64,000 nucleotides of DNA from Derxia gummosa DSM 723. Its GTDB lineage: Bacteria; Pseudomonadota; Gammaproteobacteria; Burkholderiales; Burkholderiaceae_E. Below the pieces are notes generated by a model. It was not told the origin of the DNA, searched no databases, and worked only from the letters and a program-made list of their open reading frames with translations. The position numbers and the translations under genes are program-made. Below, piece after piece: positions 42,613 to 52,187 of the stretch (position 1 is the stretch's first letter; each line of letters opens with the position of its first letter). The stretch covers positions 1,116,001 to 1,180,000 of the forward strand of contig NZ_AXWS01000007.1 in assembly GCF_000482785.1 (NCBI RefSeq), in the 5' to 3' direction.

Positions 42613-45600
42613 TCAGTCGTCCGACTCGAAGCCGAAGCGGCGGTAGAGCACCGGCAGCAGGAAGAGCGTGAACACGGTGGCCGACACGATGCCACCGACG
42701 ATGACGGTCGCGAACGGCCGTTGCGTCTCGCTGCCGATGCCGTGCGACAGCGCCGCCGGCAGCAGGCCGAGGCCGGCCATGAGCGCCGTCATCAGCACCG
42801 GCCGCAGCCGCTCGACCGCGCCCTCGACGATGGCCTCGGCAAAGTGCTTGCCCTCACGCATGAGCGCGGTCATCTGCTCGATCATGATCACGCCGTTCTG
42901 CACGCTGATGCCCACCACGGCGATCAGCCCGACCGCCGCCGACACGCTCAGGTTGAGCCGCGCGAGCCACAGCCCGGCCACCGCGCCCACCAGCGTGAAC
43001 GGCGTCATCGCCAGCACGATCAGCGCATTGCGGATCGAGCGGAAGGCCCAGAACAGCAGCGCGAAGATCGCCAGGAAGCTGATCGGCACGATCACCGCGA
43101 GCCGCTTCATCGCGCGCTGCTGGTTCTCGAACTGGCCGCCCCAGGTCATGCGGTAGCCCGGCGGAAGATGGATTTCGGCTGCGACTTTCTGCTGGGCTTC
43201 CTTCACGAAGCTGCCCTGGTCGCGGCCGAGCAGGTTGGCCTTCACGGCGATGCTGCGCTCGCCGCGCTCGCGGCCGATGCGCGCCGCGCCGGTGCGCACG
43301 ACCACGTCGGCCACGTCGCCGAGCGCGACGGTGGCGCCGTTGCCGTAGTCGCCGCCCGAGGGCAGCGCGAGCGGCAGGCGGCGCAGCGCGTCGGCGTCGC
43401 GGCGGGCGTCGCCGGCCACGCGCATCACGATGTCGAAGCGCTTCTCGCCGTCGTAGAAGGTGCTGACCTCCTTGCCCGCGAGCGCGCCGTCCACCAGCGC
43501 GTTCACGTCGGCGACGCCGAGGCCGTAGCGCGCGAGCCGGGCGCGGTCGGGCACCACGTCGATCTCGGCCTGGCCGCCGATGCGGATCGCGCTCACGTCG
43601 GCCGCGCCCCGGATGCCGGCGACGATGTCGGCGATGCGCTGGCCCTGGTCCTCGAGGATGGCGAGGTCCGGCCCCGTCACCTTGATCGAGATCTCGCCCT
43701 TCACGCCCGACAGCGCCTCGGCCACGTTGTCCTCGATCACCTGCGAGAAGTTGGTCTGCAAGCCCGGGATGCGACGCAGCGCGGTGGTCATGTCGGCGAT
43801 GAGCGACTTCTTGTCGCCGAAGCGCCAGTCGCCGCGCGGCTTGAGCTGGGCCAGCACCTCGAGGTTGTTCGGGCCCTTGGGATCGGTGCCGTCATCGGTG
43901 CGGCCCACCTGGGTGATGACGTCGCCCACCTCGGGATAGCCGCGGATGATGCGGCGCACCTCGCGCTCGATCTCCTTGGTCTTGTCGAGCGCGGTCTGGG
44001 GCGGAAGGCTGACGGTGAGCCACAGGTTGCCCTCGTCGAGCTTGGGCAGGAATTCGCTGCCCATGAAGGGCACCGAGGCCAGCGTCAGCGCCAGCACCAC
44101 GAGGCTCGCGTGCATGACCTTGCGCTTGTGGCCGAGCGCGGCCTCGAGCCAGCGGCGATAGCCCTGCTGGAGCTTGTGCAGCCATTCGGAATGGGTCTCG
44201 GCCATGTCGCGCTTCTGCACGATGAAGCTGAGCAGCGTCGGCACCAGCGTCATCGTGAGGATGAGCGCGCCCAGCAGCGCGAAGCTGAGCGTGAGCGCCA
44301 CGGGCGCGAAGATCTTTCCCTCCACCCGCTGGAAGGTGAAGATCGGCAGGAAGGCGCAGATGATGATCGCCTTGGCGAACAGGATCGGCCGGCCCATGTC
44401 GAGCACCGTGCGGCGCAGCGTGGCCACGCGCCACGGCCCGCCGAAGGCCACGCCCGGATGCGGCGTGACATGGTCGCCATGCTCGGCCTGGCCGAGCGCG
44501 AAGCGCACCATCAGCGCCTCGACCAGCACCACCGCGCCATCGACGATGATCCCGAAGTCCACCGCGCCGAGCGAGATCAGGTTGGCCGACACGCCCTTCA
44601 GGTCGATGAGCAGGAAGGCGAACAGCAGCGACAGCGGAATCACGGCCGCCACCACCAGCGCCGCGCGCCAGTTGCGCAGGAACAGGATGAGGATGGCGAC
44701 GATGAGCACGGCGCCGACGATCAGGTTCTCCGCGACCGTGTGCACGGTGTGCGCGATGAGGTCGGTGCGCTTGTACACGGGCACGAGCTTCACGCCCGGA
44801 TAGCCGCGCGCCGCCAGCTCTTCATTGAGCGCATCGACGCGCTCGACGATGCGCGCCACCACCTCGGCCGCGCTCTGGCCCTTGGTCATCACGACGATGC
44901 CCTCGATCACGTCGTCGCGGTCGTTGAAGGCGACGATGCCCGAGCGCGGACGCTTGCCGTCCTTGACCGTGGCCACGTCGCCCACGCGCACCGGCTGGCC
45001 GCCAGGCGAGGCGATGACGGTGGCCATCAGGTCGTCGAGCGTGCGGTAGTTGCCGACCGAGCGCACCACCTGGGCCTCGTCGCCGTAGCGCAGCCAGCCG
45101 CCGCCCGCGTTGCCGCTGCCCTTGGTCACGGCGTCGGCCACGTCGTCGAGCCTGAGCGCGTAGCGCGCGAGCTGGGCCGGCGCCACGTCTACCTGGATCT
45201 CGCGCACCGCGCCGCCGAAGGTGTTGACGTCGGCCACGCCCGGCACCATGCGGATCGTGGGCGCGATGATCCAGTCCTGCACCGCGCGCAGCTGCGTCAC
45301 GGGCAGGTCGTGCGGGCCTTCGAGGATGTAGCGATAGACCTCGCCCACGGCCGTGGTGAGCGGCGCGAGCGTCGGCTGCACGCCGTCGGGCAGGTCGGCG
45401 TTGCCGAGGCGTTCGAGCACCTGCTGGCGCGCGAAGTAGTCGTCGGTCTTCTCGCTGAAGGTCATGGTCACGACCGACAGCCCGGTGATCGACACCGAGC
45501 GCAGCTGGCTCATGTGCGGCACGCCGCTCATGGCGCGCTCGACCGGCTGGGTGATCGCGCGTTCAACCTCCTCGGGCGCCTGGCCGGGCCACTGGCTGAT

Positions 45601-45747
45601 GACCTGCACCTGCACGTCCTGCACGTCGGGGAAGGCCTCGATCGGCAGGTTGAGGAAGGCCCGCACGCCGGCGACGACGAGCGCCGCCGCGATCACGAGC
45701 ACGAACAGCCGCTCGCGCAGCGCGAAGCCGACGATCTTGTCGAGCAT
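42613..45747 (-). CDS. czcA: heavy-metal efflux RND pump (CzcA family)
   Basis: A 1044-residue, 12-helix proton-driven pump of the HME-RND family, the normal length. The fourth-helix motif reads DFGIIVDGAVVLVEA, which fits the divalent-cation (Co/Zn/Cd or Ni) class; the copper/silver CusA class has a different motif (GAMVDAAIVMIEN). N-terminal FALRERLFVLVIAAALVVAG and PIEAFPDVQDVQVQVI are also as in CzcA. The start ATG shares one base with the adaptor stop. With the adaptor and outer-membrane factor it should carry metal across both membranes. Substrate class is inferred from the motif only. Confidence 0.93.
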   Translation of the reverse strand: MLDKIVGFALRERLFVLVIAAALVVAGVRAFLNLPIEAFPDVQDVQVQVISQWPGQAPEEVERAITQPVERAMSGVPHMSQLRSVSITGLSVVTMTFSEKTDDYFARQQVLERLGNADLPDGVQPTLAPLTTAVGEVYRYILEGPHDLPVTQLRAVQDWIIAPTIRMVPGVADVNTFGGAVREIQVDVAPAQLARYALRLDDVADAVTKGSGNAGGGWLRYGDEAQVVRSVGNYRTLDDLMATVIASPGGQPVRVGDVATVKDGKRPRSGIVAFNDRDDVIEGIVVMTKGQSAAEVVARIVERVDALNEELAARGYPGVKLVPVYKRTDLIAHTVHTVAENLIVGAVLIVAILILFLRNWRAALVVAAVIPLSLLFAFLLIDLKGVSANLISLGAVDFGIIVDGAVVLVEALMVRFALGQAEHGDHVTPHPGVAFGGPWRVATLRRTVLDMGRPILFAKAIIICAFLPIFTFQRVEGKIFAPVALTLSFALLGALILTMTLVPTLLSFIVQKRDMAETHSEWLHKLQQGYRRWLEAALGHKRKVMHASLVVLALTLASVPFMGSEFLPKLDEGNLWLTVSLPPQTALDKTKEIEREVRRIIRGYPEVGDVITQVGRTDDGTDPKGPNNLEVLAQLKPRGDWRFGDKKSLIADMTTALRRIPGLQTNFSQVIEDNVAEALSGVKGEISIKVTGPDLAILEDQGQRIADIVAGIRGAADVSAIRIGGQAEIDVVPDRARLARYGLGVADVNALVDGALAGKEVSTFYDGEKRFDIVMRVAGDARRDADALRRLPLALPSGGDYGNGATVALGDVADVVVRTGAARIGRERGERSIAVKANLLGRDQGSFVKEAQQKVAAEIHLPPGYRMTWGGQFENQQRAMKRLAVIVPISFLAIFALLFWAFRSIRNALIVLAMTPFTLVGAVAGLWLARLNLSVSAAVGLIAVVGISVQNGVIMIEQMTALMREGKHFAEAIVEGAVERLRPVLMTALMAGLGLLPAALSHGIGSETQRPFATVIVGGIVSATVFTLFLLPVLYRRFGFESDD

Positions 45748-47069
45748 CACTTGTCTCCCGCGAGTTCGCTCTGCACGAGCAGCGTGCCCTCGGTCACGAC
45801 ATGCTCGCCCGCGTTGATGCCGGAGGTGATCCACACGTTGTCGCCGTCGCGCAGCGCGACCTCGACGCGGCGCCGCACGAGGCGGCTGCCGTCATCGACG
45901 AACACATGCGCGTAGAGGCCTTCGGTCACGACGGCGGTGGCGGGCAGGCGGATGGCGGTGCTGCTGCCGTCGCCCACGAGCATGAGGCGGGCGAACATCT
46001 CGGGCCGCAGCCGGCCGTCGGCATTGCCGACGCTGGCGATGATGCGGATGCGGCGCGTGGCCGGATCGAGCACCGGCGAGATGCGCTCCACCTTCGCGTC
46101 GAAGCGCACGCCGGGCCAGGCATCAGCCTCGACCACGGCGCGGCCTCCGACATGGGCGCGCGCGATGTCGCGCTCGGGCAGGTCGGCCACGATCCACAGC
46201 CGGCCGAGATCGCTGACGGTGAACAGCGCGTCGGGCAGATCGGGGCGCACTTCCTGGCCGGGGTTGATGCGGCGGTCGGTCACGACGCCGGCAACCGGGC
46301 TGCGCAGCGTGTACTGCTCACCGTCGCCCGCGCCGGCGGCGCCGAGGTTGGCGGCGCGCAGTTCGGCGCGGCGCGATTCGGCGCGCGCCTGCTCATGGTC
46401 GGCGACGGCGGATTCGAGGTCGCGCTTGGCGATCACGCCGGCCTCGAACAGGCGTTCGGCGCGCTCGCGGTCGAGGCGCTTGCGGTTCTCGTCGGAGCGG
46501 GCCTTGGCGAGATCGGCGCGGGCGCTGCCGAGGTCGGGCGCGTCGATGACGGCGAGTGCCTGGCCGGCCTTGACACTGCCGCCGAGGTCGGCGCCGATCT
46601 GCGTGACGCGGCCGGCGATCGCGGCGCTGACGCGCGCGGTGCGGGTCTCGTCGAGCGCGACGCGGGCGTTGAGCGCGGCGCACAGCGGCGCGGGCAGCGC
46701 CTCGGCCGGCGCGATGCGCAGGAAGGCGCGCTGCGGCGCGTCGGGCGGCAGCACGAGGCTGACGACGCGGTTCTGCGGCACGGCGGGGTCGTGGGCGCCG
46801 GGGGCGTGCGGCGCGTCGGGACCGGCGTCGGTGGCGCCGGGCGGGAGACCGGCGGCCGAGGAGGCGGCACCGGCGGCGGGCTGGGCAGCACCGGCGTTGC
46901 CGGCACCGGCCTGGCCCGCGCCCGGCGTGCCTTCGGTCTGAGCCGCATTGGCATCGGCGATGCCGACGGGCGCGGCGGCCTCGCGCTGGCAGCCCGCGAG
47001 CGCGAGCACGGCGAGCACGACGGCGGCCGCGACGCGGCCGAGCGGGAAATGACGGATGACGTGAGACAT
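45747..47069 (-). CDS. czcB: RND membrane-fusion adaptor lipoprotein (CzcB-like)
   Basis: A 440-residue periplasmic adaptor. A lipoprotein signal ends in LALAGC (Cys27). A 60-residue low-complexity Ala/Gly/Pro stretch follows, then the HlyD-type core: a lipoyl-like half (VRVSAAIAGRVTQIGADLGG - in the protein as ARVSAAIAGRVTQIG), an alpha-helical hairpin (about 185-235, RKRLDRERAERLFEAGVIAK), a second lipoyl half (YTLRSPVAGVVTDRRINPGQ) and the beta-barrel. No His-rich metal-binding tail is seen. It is 27 bases after the outer-membrane factor and overlaps the pump start by one base. Confidence 0.9.
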   Translation of the reverse strand: MSHVIRHFPLGRVAAAVVLAVLALAGCQREAAAPVGIADANAAQTEGTPGAGQAGAGNAGAAQPAAGAASSAAGLPPGATDAGPDAPHAPGAHDPAVPQNRVVSLVLPPDAPQRAFLRIAPAEALPAPLCAALNARVALDETRTARVSAAIAGRVTQIGADLGGSVKAGQALAVIDAPDLGSARADLAKARSDENRKRLDRERAERLFEAGVIAKRDLESAVADHEQARAESRRAELRAANLGAAGAGDGEQYTLRSPVAGVVTDRRINPGQEVRPDLPDALFTVSDLGRLWIVADLPERDIARAHVGGRAVVEADAWPGVRFDAKVERISPVLDPATRRIRIIASVGNADGRLRPEMFARLMLVGDGSSTAIRLPATAVVTEGLYAHVFVDDGSRLVRRRVEVALRDGDNVWITSGINAGEHVVTEGTLLVQSELAGDK

Positions 47070-47096
47070 GGCTTGAAGTCCGGTGCGGCGGGCGGA

Positions 47097-48539
47097 TCAG
47101 TTCGGTTCGAGCAGCGACTGCCAGGCGGCGAGCGCGCGCGCGTAGTCGGCGCGGGTCGCGATGGCGTCGGCTTCGGCGGCGCGCCAGGCGCGGCGGGCGT
47201 CGAGCACGTCGGTGACGTTGCTGGCGCCGTGGCTGAAGGCGAATTCGGCGGCGTCGAGCGAGCGGCGCGCGGCGGGCATGAGTTCGTCGCGGGTGCGCAC
47301 GAGGCGGCGCGCGGCGGCGTCGAGATCGGCGGCGGTGGCGGCGATGCCGGCGAGCGCGTCGGCGCGCGCGAGTTCGAGCGCCTCGGCGGCGCGGTCCACG
47401 TCCACCTCGGCCGAGCGGATCTCGCCTGCGTAGTCGTAGCCGAGGAAGAGCGGAATGCTCACGCCCAGGCCGACGGTGTTGCCGGTGCCGTTGGGGCCGG
47501 GATAGCGCTCGGCCTGCACGGCGACGGTGACGTCGCGGCGGCGCTGCGCGAGTGCGAGGTCGCGGTTGCTGCGCGCGGCGTCGGCGCGCAGGCGGGCGGC
47601 GCGCAGCTCGGGGCGGTCGTCGAGCGCGGCTTCGAGCCGGACGCGCTCGGCGGCGCGCAGGCCGGGCTCGTCGGGCGCGGGCTCGGGCCAGTCGGCGTCG
47701 GCGCGCAGGCGCGGCGCGAGCGGCTCGATGGCGAGCGCGCGGGCCAGCGCGAGCCGGGCCTGGGCGAGGTCGGCGGCGGCGCTGGTGGCGTCGTTGCGCG
47801 CGCGCAGGGTGTCGGTGCGCACGCGCTCGGCGTCGGCGGCGGCGAGGTCGCCGGCATCGCGGCGCTTGAGCGCGGCGGCGAGCGCGGTGTCGGCCAGCGC
47901 GGCGGACTGGGCCGCCAGCTCGGCCTGCGCCTGGGCGGCGGCGAGGTCGTAGTAGAGGCCGGCGACGCGGGCGACGCCGTCACGCGCGAGACCGACGGCG
48001 TCGGCGCGGCTCGCGTCGAGCAGCGCGTCGGCGCGAGCCATGCGCAGCCGGCGCTTGTCGCCGCGCTCGATCGGCTGCTCCAGCCTCAGCGTGCTGTCGA
48101 TGCGCTTGTCGGCCGGGCTGCCGGCGCCGAAGTTGCGCGGGCTGATCGACGCGGCGTCATACGAGAGCGTGGGATTGGGCCGGGCGCGCGCGGCGAGCGT
48201 GTCGGCCTCGGCCGATTCGATGTCGCGGCGCGCGGCGCGCAGATCGCGGCTGCGTTCGAGCCAGGCCGCGCGCACGACGGGCCAGCGCAGGCGCGCGGGA
48301 TCGAGGCCGGGCACGGCGGCGGGCGGCACGCCCGATGGCGCCGCCGCGTCGATGCGCGGGTCGGCATCTGGCGCCCGCAGGTCGAGCGGACGCACGGCGC
48401 CGGTGCTCGCGTCGGCGGGCGCCAGGCCCGGGCGCGGCGCCGGTACCTGGGCAGCCGCGAGCATCGGCAACAAAGCCAGCAGCGCCGCCGACCACCAGCG
48501 ACGCGCACTTGAAATTCCGGAGAGCACAACCACCACCAT
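47097..48539 (-). CDS. czcC: TolC-family outer-membrane factor (CzcC-like)
   Basis: A 480-residue outer-membrane channel. It has a signal peptide (RRWWSAALLALLPMLAAAQ) and two TolC-type helical repeats (about 85-270 and 295-475) rich in Ala, Arg and Asp, with RPNPTLSYDA, VGLGVSIPLFLGYDYAGEIR and DVLDARRAWRAAEADAI as family landmarks. The ATG at 48539 places the signal peptide at the N-terminus; a GTG at 48590 would add 17 residues. It is the first gene of the operon. About 160 bases separate it from the divergent 48703 gene, so the operon promoter should be there. Confidence 0.88.
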   Translation of the reverse strand: MVVVVLSGISSARRWWSAALLALLPMLAAAQVPAPRPGLAPADASTGAVRPLDLRAPDADPRIDAAAPSGVPPAAVPGLDPARLRWPVVRAAWLERSRDLRAARRDIESAEADTLAARARPNPTLSYDAASISPRNFGAGSPADKRIDSTLRLEQPIERGDKRRLRMARADALLDASRADAVGLARDGVARVAGLYYDLAAAQAQAELAAQSAALADTALAAALKRRDAGDLAAADAERVRTDTLRARNDATSAAADLAQARLALARALAIEPLAPRLRADADWPEPAPDEPGLRAAERVRLEAALDDRPELRAARLRADAARSNRDLALAQRRRDVTVAVQAERYPGPNGTGNTVGLGVSIPLFLGYDYAGEIRSAEVDVDRAAEALELARADALAGIAATAADLDAAARRLVRTRDELMPAARRSLDAAEFAFSHGASNVTDVLDARRAWRAAEADAIATRADYARALAAWQSLLEPN

Positions 48540-48702
48540 TCGGACCCGAAAAGGAATCAGGGAGCGGATGCTAGGCAAGGCATTGGGCACCAGACTGAAC
48601 GCTGGCTGAACGCAAGCTGAAGCCGCCGCCGGCCAGCATCGGCGACGGTGCTACCGTTGCCGGGCCTTCCTTGTGCCCCGTTTTGCCCGACGAGATCGCC
48701 CG

Positions 48703-49008
48703 ATGACCCCCGAAACCCTGCGCTTCCAGATCCTTTCGCAACCCGGCAGCGATTTCGCGCCCGCCCTCCACTACGCCGCCTCGGTGCTGCGCGAGGCGCC
48801 CGGCTGCCTCGGCGTCGAGCTGATGCGTTCGACCCGGCACGAGCGCCTGTGGCTGCTCAGCCTGCTGTGGACCAGCGGCTCGCGCGCCGGCAGCTACCGT
48901 CGCTTGCCGGCTTTCACCCAGTTCATGGCGCTGGTGCAGGCGATGGCCGAGGAGATGCAGGAGACGGATCCGGCCGAGCCCGTCGGCGAGCACTGGCAGC
49001 CGGGCTGA
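48703..49008 (+). CDS. small ABM-like (dimeric alpha-beta barrel) protein
   Basis: A 101-residue protein. The pattern strand-helix-strand-strand-helix (ETLRFQILSQPGSDFAPALH, then LGVELMRSTRHERLWLLSLL, then LPAFTQFMALVQAMAEEM) resembles antibiotic-biosynthesis monooxygenase and related ferredoxin-like barrels, with the position after APGCLGVELMRS matching the usual PGC segment. The function is unknown; such proteins act on quinols, haem or small aromatics, or only dimerise. The ATG at 48703 is preferred over an upstream in-frame ATG at 48673. Confidence 0.55.
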   Translation: MTPETLRFQILSQPGSDFAPALHYAASVLREAPGCLGVELMRSTRHERLWLLSLLWTSGSRAGSYRRLPAFTQFMALVQAMAEEMQETDPAEPVGEHWQPG

Positions 49009-49155
49009 TCCGCCGCCGGGTCGCCTCGGACGACGGCGGCGACGCCGACACGTCGCCACGCCCGTCACCGACGGCGTCCGCACGAACCCGCGGGCAGGCT
49101 GGCGTTCCAAGTCCCGGTCGCCGCGCCTCGCGGCCCGTCATTTGCGACGCCCGCC

Positions 49156-50151
49156 ATGCCCGCTGCCCTTCGTCCTTCCGTTCCGCTCGTCGCCTCATCG
49201 GTGCCGCGCGCGGCCCGCGTTCCGCCGCCTGCGGAGCCATCCGCGCGCACGCTGCCGCGACGGGCCGCGCAGGGACTGCCACGGCGCGCCGCGCGCCTTC
49301 TGCTGCGGCTGGGCCTCGTCGCGCTGCTGCTGCTGGCGGGCGCGTGCAGCAGCCTCAAGCTCGGCTATGACGAAGGGCCGCGCCTCGCGCGCTGGTGGCT
49401 CGACCGCGAGTTCGACCTCGACTCACGCCAGCAGGCGCGGCTGCGCGCCGCCATCGACGAACTGTTCGCCTGGCATCGGCGCGAGGCGCTCGCGCCGCTC
49501 GGCGTCACGCTCGGGCACATCCGCGCCGGGCTGACGGGGCCGATCGACGCGGCGCGCGTCTGCGGCTGGCAGGACGAACTGGGCCGGCACGCCGATCTCG
49601 CCTTCGAGCACGCCCTGCCCGCGCTCGCCGACCTCGCCGCCACGCTCGCGCCGCGCCAGATCGACCGCTTCGAGCGCCGCGCCGCCGAACGCCTCGCCGA
49701 CGACCGCGCCGACTGGCTGCCGCCCGACCCGGCGCGCCAGCGCGAACGCGCCGGCAAGCGCGCGATCGACCGCGCCGAGGACTACACCGGCCGGCTCGAC
49801 CGCGAACAGCGCCGCTGGCTCACCGACGCCACCGCCGCCCTGCCCGTCGGCCCGGCCGAACGCCTCGACGAGCGCGAGCGCCGCAACACCGCGCTGGCCG
49901 CCACGCTGCGCCGCATCGCCGGCGGCCAGCTCGCGCCCGAAGCCGCGCGCGCCGCGCTGCGCGAGCGCTGGAACGAACTGTTCATGCCCGCCGATCCGGC
50001 GCGTGCCAGCCGTCATCGGCTCGGCAAGGAATCCGGCTGCGAACTGGTGGCATCGCTGCACAATCGGCTCGCGCCGTCGCAGCGTCGTGCCGCGTCCGAG
50101 CGCTTCGGCCAATGGGAAGACGATGTGCGCGAACTCGCCCGCCAGCCTTGA
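49156..50151 (+). CDS. DUF6279 family lipoprotein
   Basis: A lipoprotein of up to 331 residues. The lipobox is LLAGAC (Cys64 from the first ATG), followed by SSLKLGYDEGPRLARWWLDR, the recognisable start of the DUF6279 family common in proteobacteria. The rest is helical and rich in Arg, Ala and Glu. The stretch before the lipobox is long for a signal peptide, so an in-frame GTG at 49201 may be the true start. The function of the family is unknown. It overlaps the next gene by 29 bases. Confidence 0.75.
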   Translation: MPAALRPSVPLVASSVPRAARVPPPAEPSARTLPRRAAQGLPRRAARLLLRLGLVALLLLAGACSSLKLGYDEGPRLARWWLDREFDLDSRQQARLRAAIDELFAWHRREALAPLGVTLGHIRAGLTGPIDAARVCGWQDELGRHADLAFEHALPALADLAATLAPRQIDRFERRAAERLADDRADWLPPDPARQRERAGKRAIDRAEDYTGRLDREQRRWLTDATAALPVGPAERLDERERRNTALAATLRRIAGGQLAPEAARAALRERWNELFMPADPARASRHRLGKESGCELVASLHNRLAPSQRRAASERFGQWEDDVRELARQP

Positions 50152-51226
50152 TCGCAGCCCCGCCCCGACGCGGCGCCGGCTGCTCGGCGCCCTTGCCGCC
50201 GTGCTCGCGCTCGACGCGCGCCCGGCGCGCGCCAGCGGCGTGACCACCACCTACCCCGCACGTCTGCGTCCGCCCGCCGCCACCGATCGCGGCGAGCCGG
50301 TCGAGCTCGACCTGCCCGACGGCAGGCTCGCCGGCAGCCTGCTGCTGCCCGCGCATCTCGGCCTCGGCGCGTCGCCCGACGCCACCGCCGTCGATGCCGA
50401 TGCCGCTGCCCGACCGCCGCTCGTCATCCTCGCCGCCGGCTCCGGCCCGGTGGACCGCGACGGCAACAGCCGCGCCGGCCTGCGCACCGACGCCTATCTG
50501 CTGCTCGCCCGCGCCCTCGCGCGCGCCGGCATCGCCACGCTGCGGCATGACAAGCGCGGCGTCGGCGAAAGCCTCAACGCCGTGCGCGATCCCGACGCGC
50601 TCGGCATCGACGACTACGCGCGCGATCTCGCGCGCTGGTCGGCATTGATGCATTCGGAATACGGCTTCGGCCGCATCGTGCTCGCCGGCCACAGCGAGGG
50701 CGCGCTGGTGGCGACGCTGGCCGCGCGGGAAGCGCCGATCGGCGGCGTCGCGCTCGTCTGCGGCACCGGCCGGCGCATCGGCGCGCTGCTGCGCGACCAG
50801 CTCGCACCCCGGCTCGACGCGGGCGCGCGTGCCGATCTCGACGCCGTGCTCGCCGACCTCGAAGCCGGCCATGCGCCCGCGCGCCTGCCCGCCAGTCTCG
50901 ACCCCTGGGGCGAGGCGCTGTTCGGCGGCGCCTCGGGCAGCTATCTGATGCGCTGGATGCGCCACGACCCGGCCGCCGATCTCGCCGCGCTCGACCTGCC
51001 GGCGCTCATCGTCCACGGCAGCACCGACCGCCAGCTCTGGCCTGACGACCGCGCCACCCTGCTCGCCGCGCGCCCCGACGCCAGCGCACGCCTCATCGAC
51101 GGCATGTGCCATGTGCTCAAGCCCGCCGGCGCCGACAGCGCCAGCCAGGCCCGCGCCTATCACGACGCCTCGCTGCCGGTGATGCCCGATCTGGTTGCCA
51201 GCCTCGCGCGCTTCGCGGCGGGGTGA
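50123..51226 (+). CDS. Tat-exported alpha/beta hydrolase
   Basis: A 367-residue hydrolase. The N-terminus TRRRLLGALAAVLALDARPA is a twin-arginine signal. The fold follows, with VILAAGSGPVDRDGNSRAGL, LRHDKRGVGES, nucleophile elbow GHSEG, acid in HGSTDRQLWPDD and a catalytic His in DGMCHVLKPAG. It resembles esterase/peptidase-like serine hydrolases annotated as alpha/beta fold hydrolases. The ATG at 50123 lies inside the preceding gene. The substrate is not evident. Confidence 0.8.
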   Translation: MCANSPASLDRSPAPTRRRLLGALAAVLALDARPARASGVTTTYPARLRPPAATDRGEPVELDLPDGRLAGSLLLPAHLGLGASPDATAVDADAAARPPLVILAAGSGPVDRDGNSRAGLRTDAYLLLARALARAGIATLRHDKRGVGESLNAVRDPDALGIDDYARDLARWSALMHSEYGFGRIVLAGHSEGALVATLAAREAPIGGVALVCGTGRRIGALLRDQLAPRLDAGARADLDAVLADLEAGHAPARLPASLDPWGEALFGGASGSYLMRWMRHDPAADLAALDLPALIVHGSTDRQLWPDDRATLLAARPDASARLIDGMCHVLKPAGADSASQARAYHDASLPVMPDLVASLARFAAG

Positions 51227-51278
51227 GGCCCGGTCCGATCGGCGCTCAGGGGCCGGTCTGCGGCTCCGGCACTCCGCC

Positions 51279-51359
51279 CCCGACGCACGACGCACGCCCC
51301 ACGACGCACGGAGACCGGGCACGAAGCACGGAGCACGGCGTCCGGCGTCCGGCGTCCGG
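51279..51359. repeat. short tandem and direct repeats between convergent genes
   Basis: From 51279 to 51311 the string GACGCACG recurs in near-tandem form, then CACGAAGCACGGAGCACGG, and at 51339-51359 CGTCCGG is repeated three times head to tail. The repeats end exactly where the stop codon of the - strand secreted protein begins (51360-51362). They lie between two convergent genes. No T-tract terminator was seen. Confidence 0.6.
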
Positions 51360-52187
51360 TCAGCGTCCGCCCGCCTCGCCCGCCGATGCCGCCACCGCCG
51401 TGACCTTGCCCAGCGCACGTGCCTGGGCCGCGAGCCGGCCCGACAGCGGCTCGCTGCCGGGGTTGCGCAATTCGAGCTCGAGCGTGCCGCCGTGGCTTTC
51501 GCCGTCGGCACCGGTCAGTTCGCGCACCACGGCACGCTCGGTCCAGTTGCGGCCGCCGTCGAGGCCGACCAGCAGTTCGATGCGCCCGCCGCGCAGGTCG
51601 GCGGCGGCAAGGAAGTCGAGCCGGTAATCGATGCGCGCCACCAGGCAGCCGCGCGGTGGCAGCGCGTAATCGGCCGTCTCGCTCGCCTCGGCGGCGAATT
51701 CGCTGCCGGCGCGCGCCGCGCCACCGCGCGTAAGCGCGCTCCCGACCATGCCGGCAACGTCGCCCGCGCCAGCGCCGGAGCCGGCCTCGGCGCTGGCCGA
51801 CACACCGGGCAGCACCGCCTGGCTGCGATGACGGGTGCCGGCCAGCGGCACGCCGTCGTCGCTGCCCTCGCCATCGCGCGTCACCATGCTTCCGTCTGGC
51901 GTCACCACCCGCGCCGCCGTGCTGCCATGCACCGTGAGCGGCGGCAGCGACCGGGCCGGCGTGGCCGCGAGCATGCGCGTCGACACCGGCCTCAAGCCAG
52001 GCACCTGGGCCTGCGCCGTCCCGGCCGGCACCGAGGCCGCGCAACCCGCCAGCCGCAGATGGCCCAGGGTGACGCCGGCATCGAGACCGGCGGCCGTGCA
52101 GGCCGGCGCCAGCGCGGCCAGCCAGACGGCGGACAGCGCGCGCCGGAGAAAGTCGGGAGAAAGACAGGGAAACAGCGGAATCGGCAT
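51360..52187 (-). CDS. secreted hypothetical protein (275 residues)
   Basis: Not recognised. The ATG at 52187 gives a signal peptide (FLRRALSAVWLAALAPACTA). A Thr/Gly/Ala-rich middle follows. The C-terminal 100 residues look like a beta-sandwich (GCLVARIDYRLDFLAAADLR, RIELLVGLDGGRNWTERAVV, LELELRNPGSEPLSGRL), similar in feel to extracellular adhesive or sugar-binding domains. Three Cys are spread through it. It stands alone on its strand between convergent and divergent neighbours. Open frames also exist opposite it, so the call rests on the signal peptide and the patterned C-terminus. Confidence 0.55.
   Translation of the reverse strand: MPIPLFPCLSPDFLRRALSAVWLAALAPACTAAGLDAGVTLGHLRLAGCAASVPAGTAQAQVPGLRPVSTRMLAATPARSLPPLTVHGSTAARVVTPDGSMVTRDGEGSDDGVPLAGTRHRSQAVLPGVSASAEAGSGAGAGDVAGMVGSALTRGGAARAGSEFAAEASETADYALPPRGCLVARIDYRLDFLAAADLRGGRIELLVGLDGGRNWTERAVVRELTGADGESHGGTLELELRNPGSEPLSGRLAAQARALGKVTAVAASAGEAGGR

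Noticed and set aside
42613-45747. CusA-type copper/silver pump
   Set aside because: The fourth-helix motif DFGIIVDGAVV matches the divalent-cation class, not the CusA motif.
42553-48512. Two very long + strand frames opposite the metal-efflux operon
   Set aside because: The opposing strand encodes complete CzcA, CzcB and CzcC proteins; the + frames are compositional shadows with no recognised domain.
51279-51359. CRISPR-like repeats
   Set aside because: Units are 7-8 bases without unique spacers and no cas gene is near.
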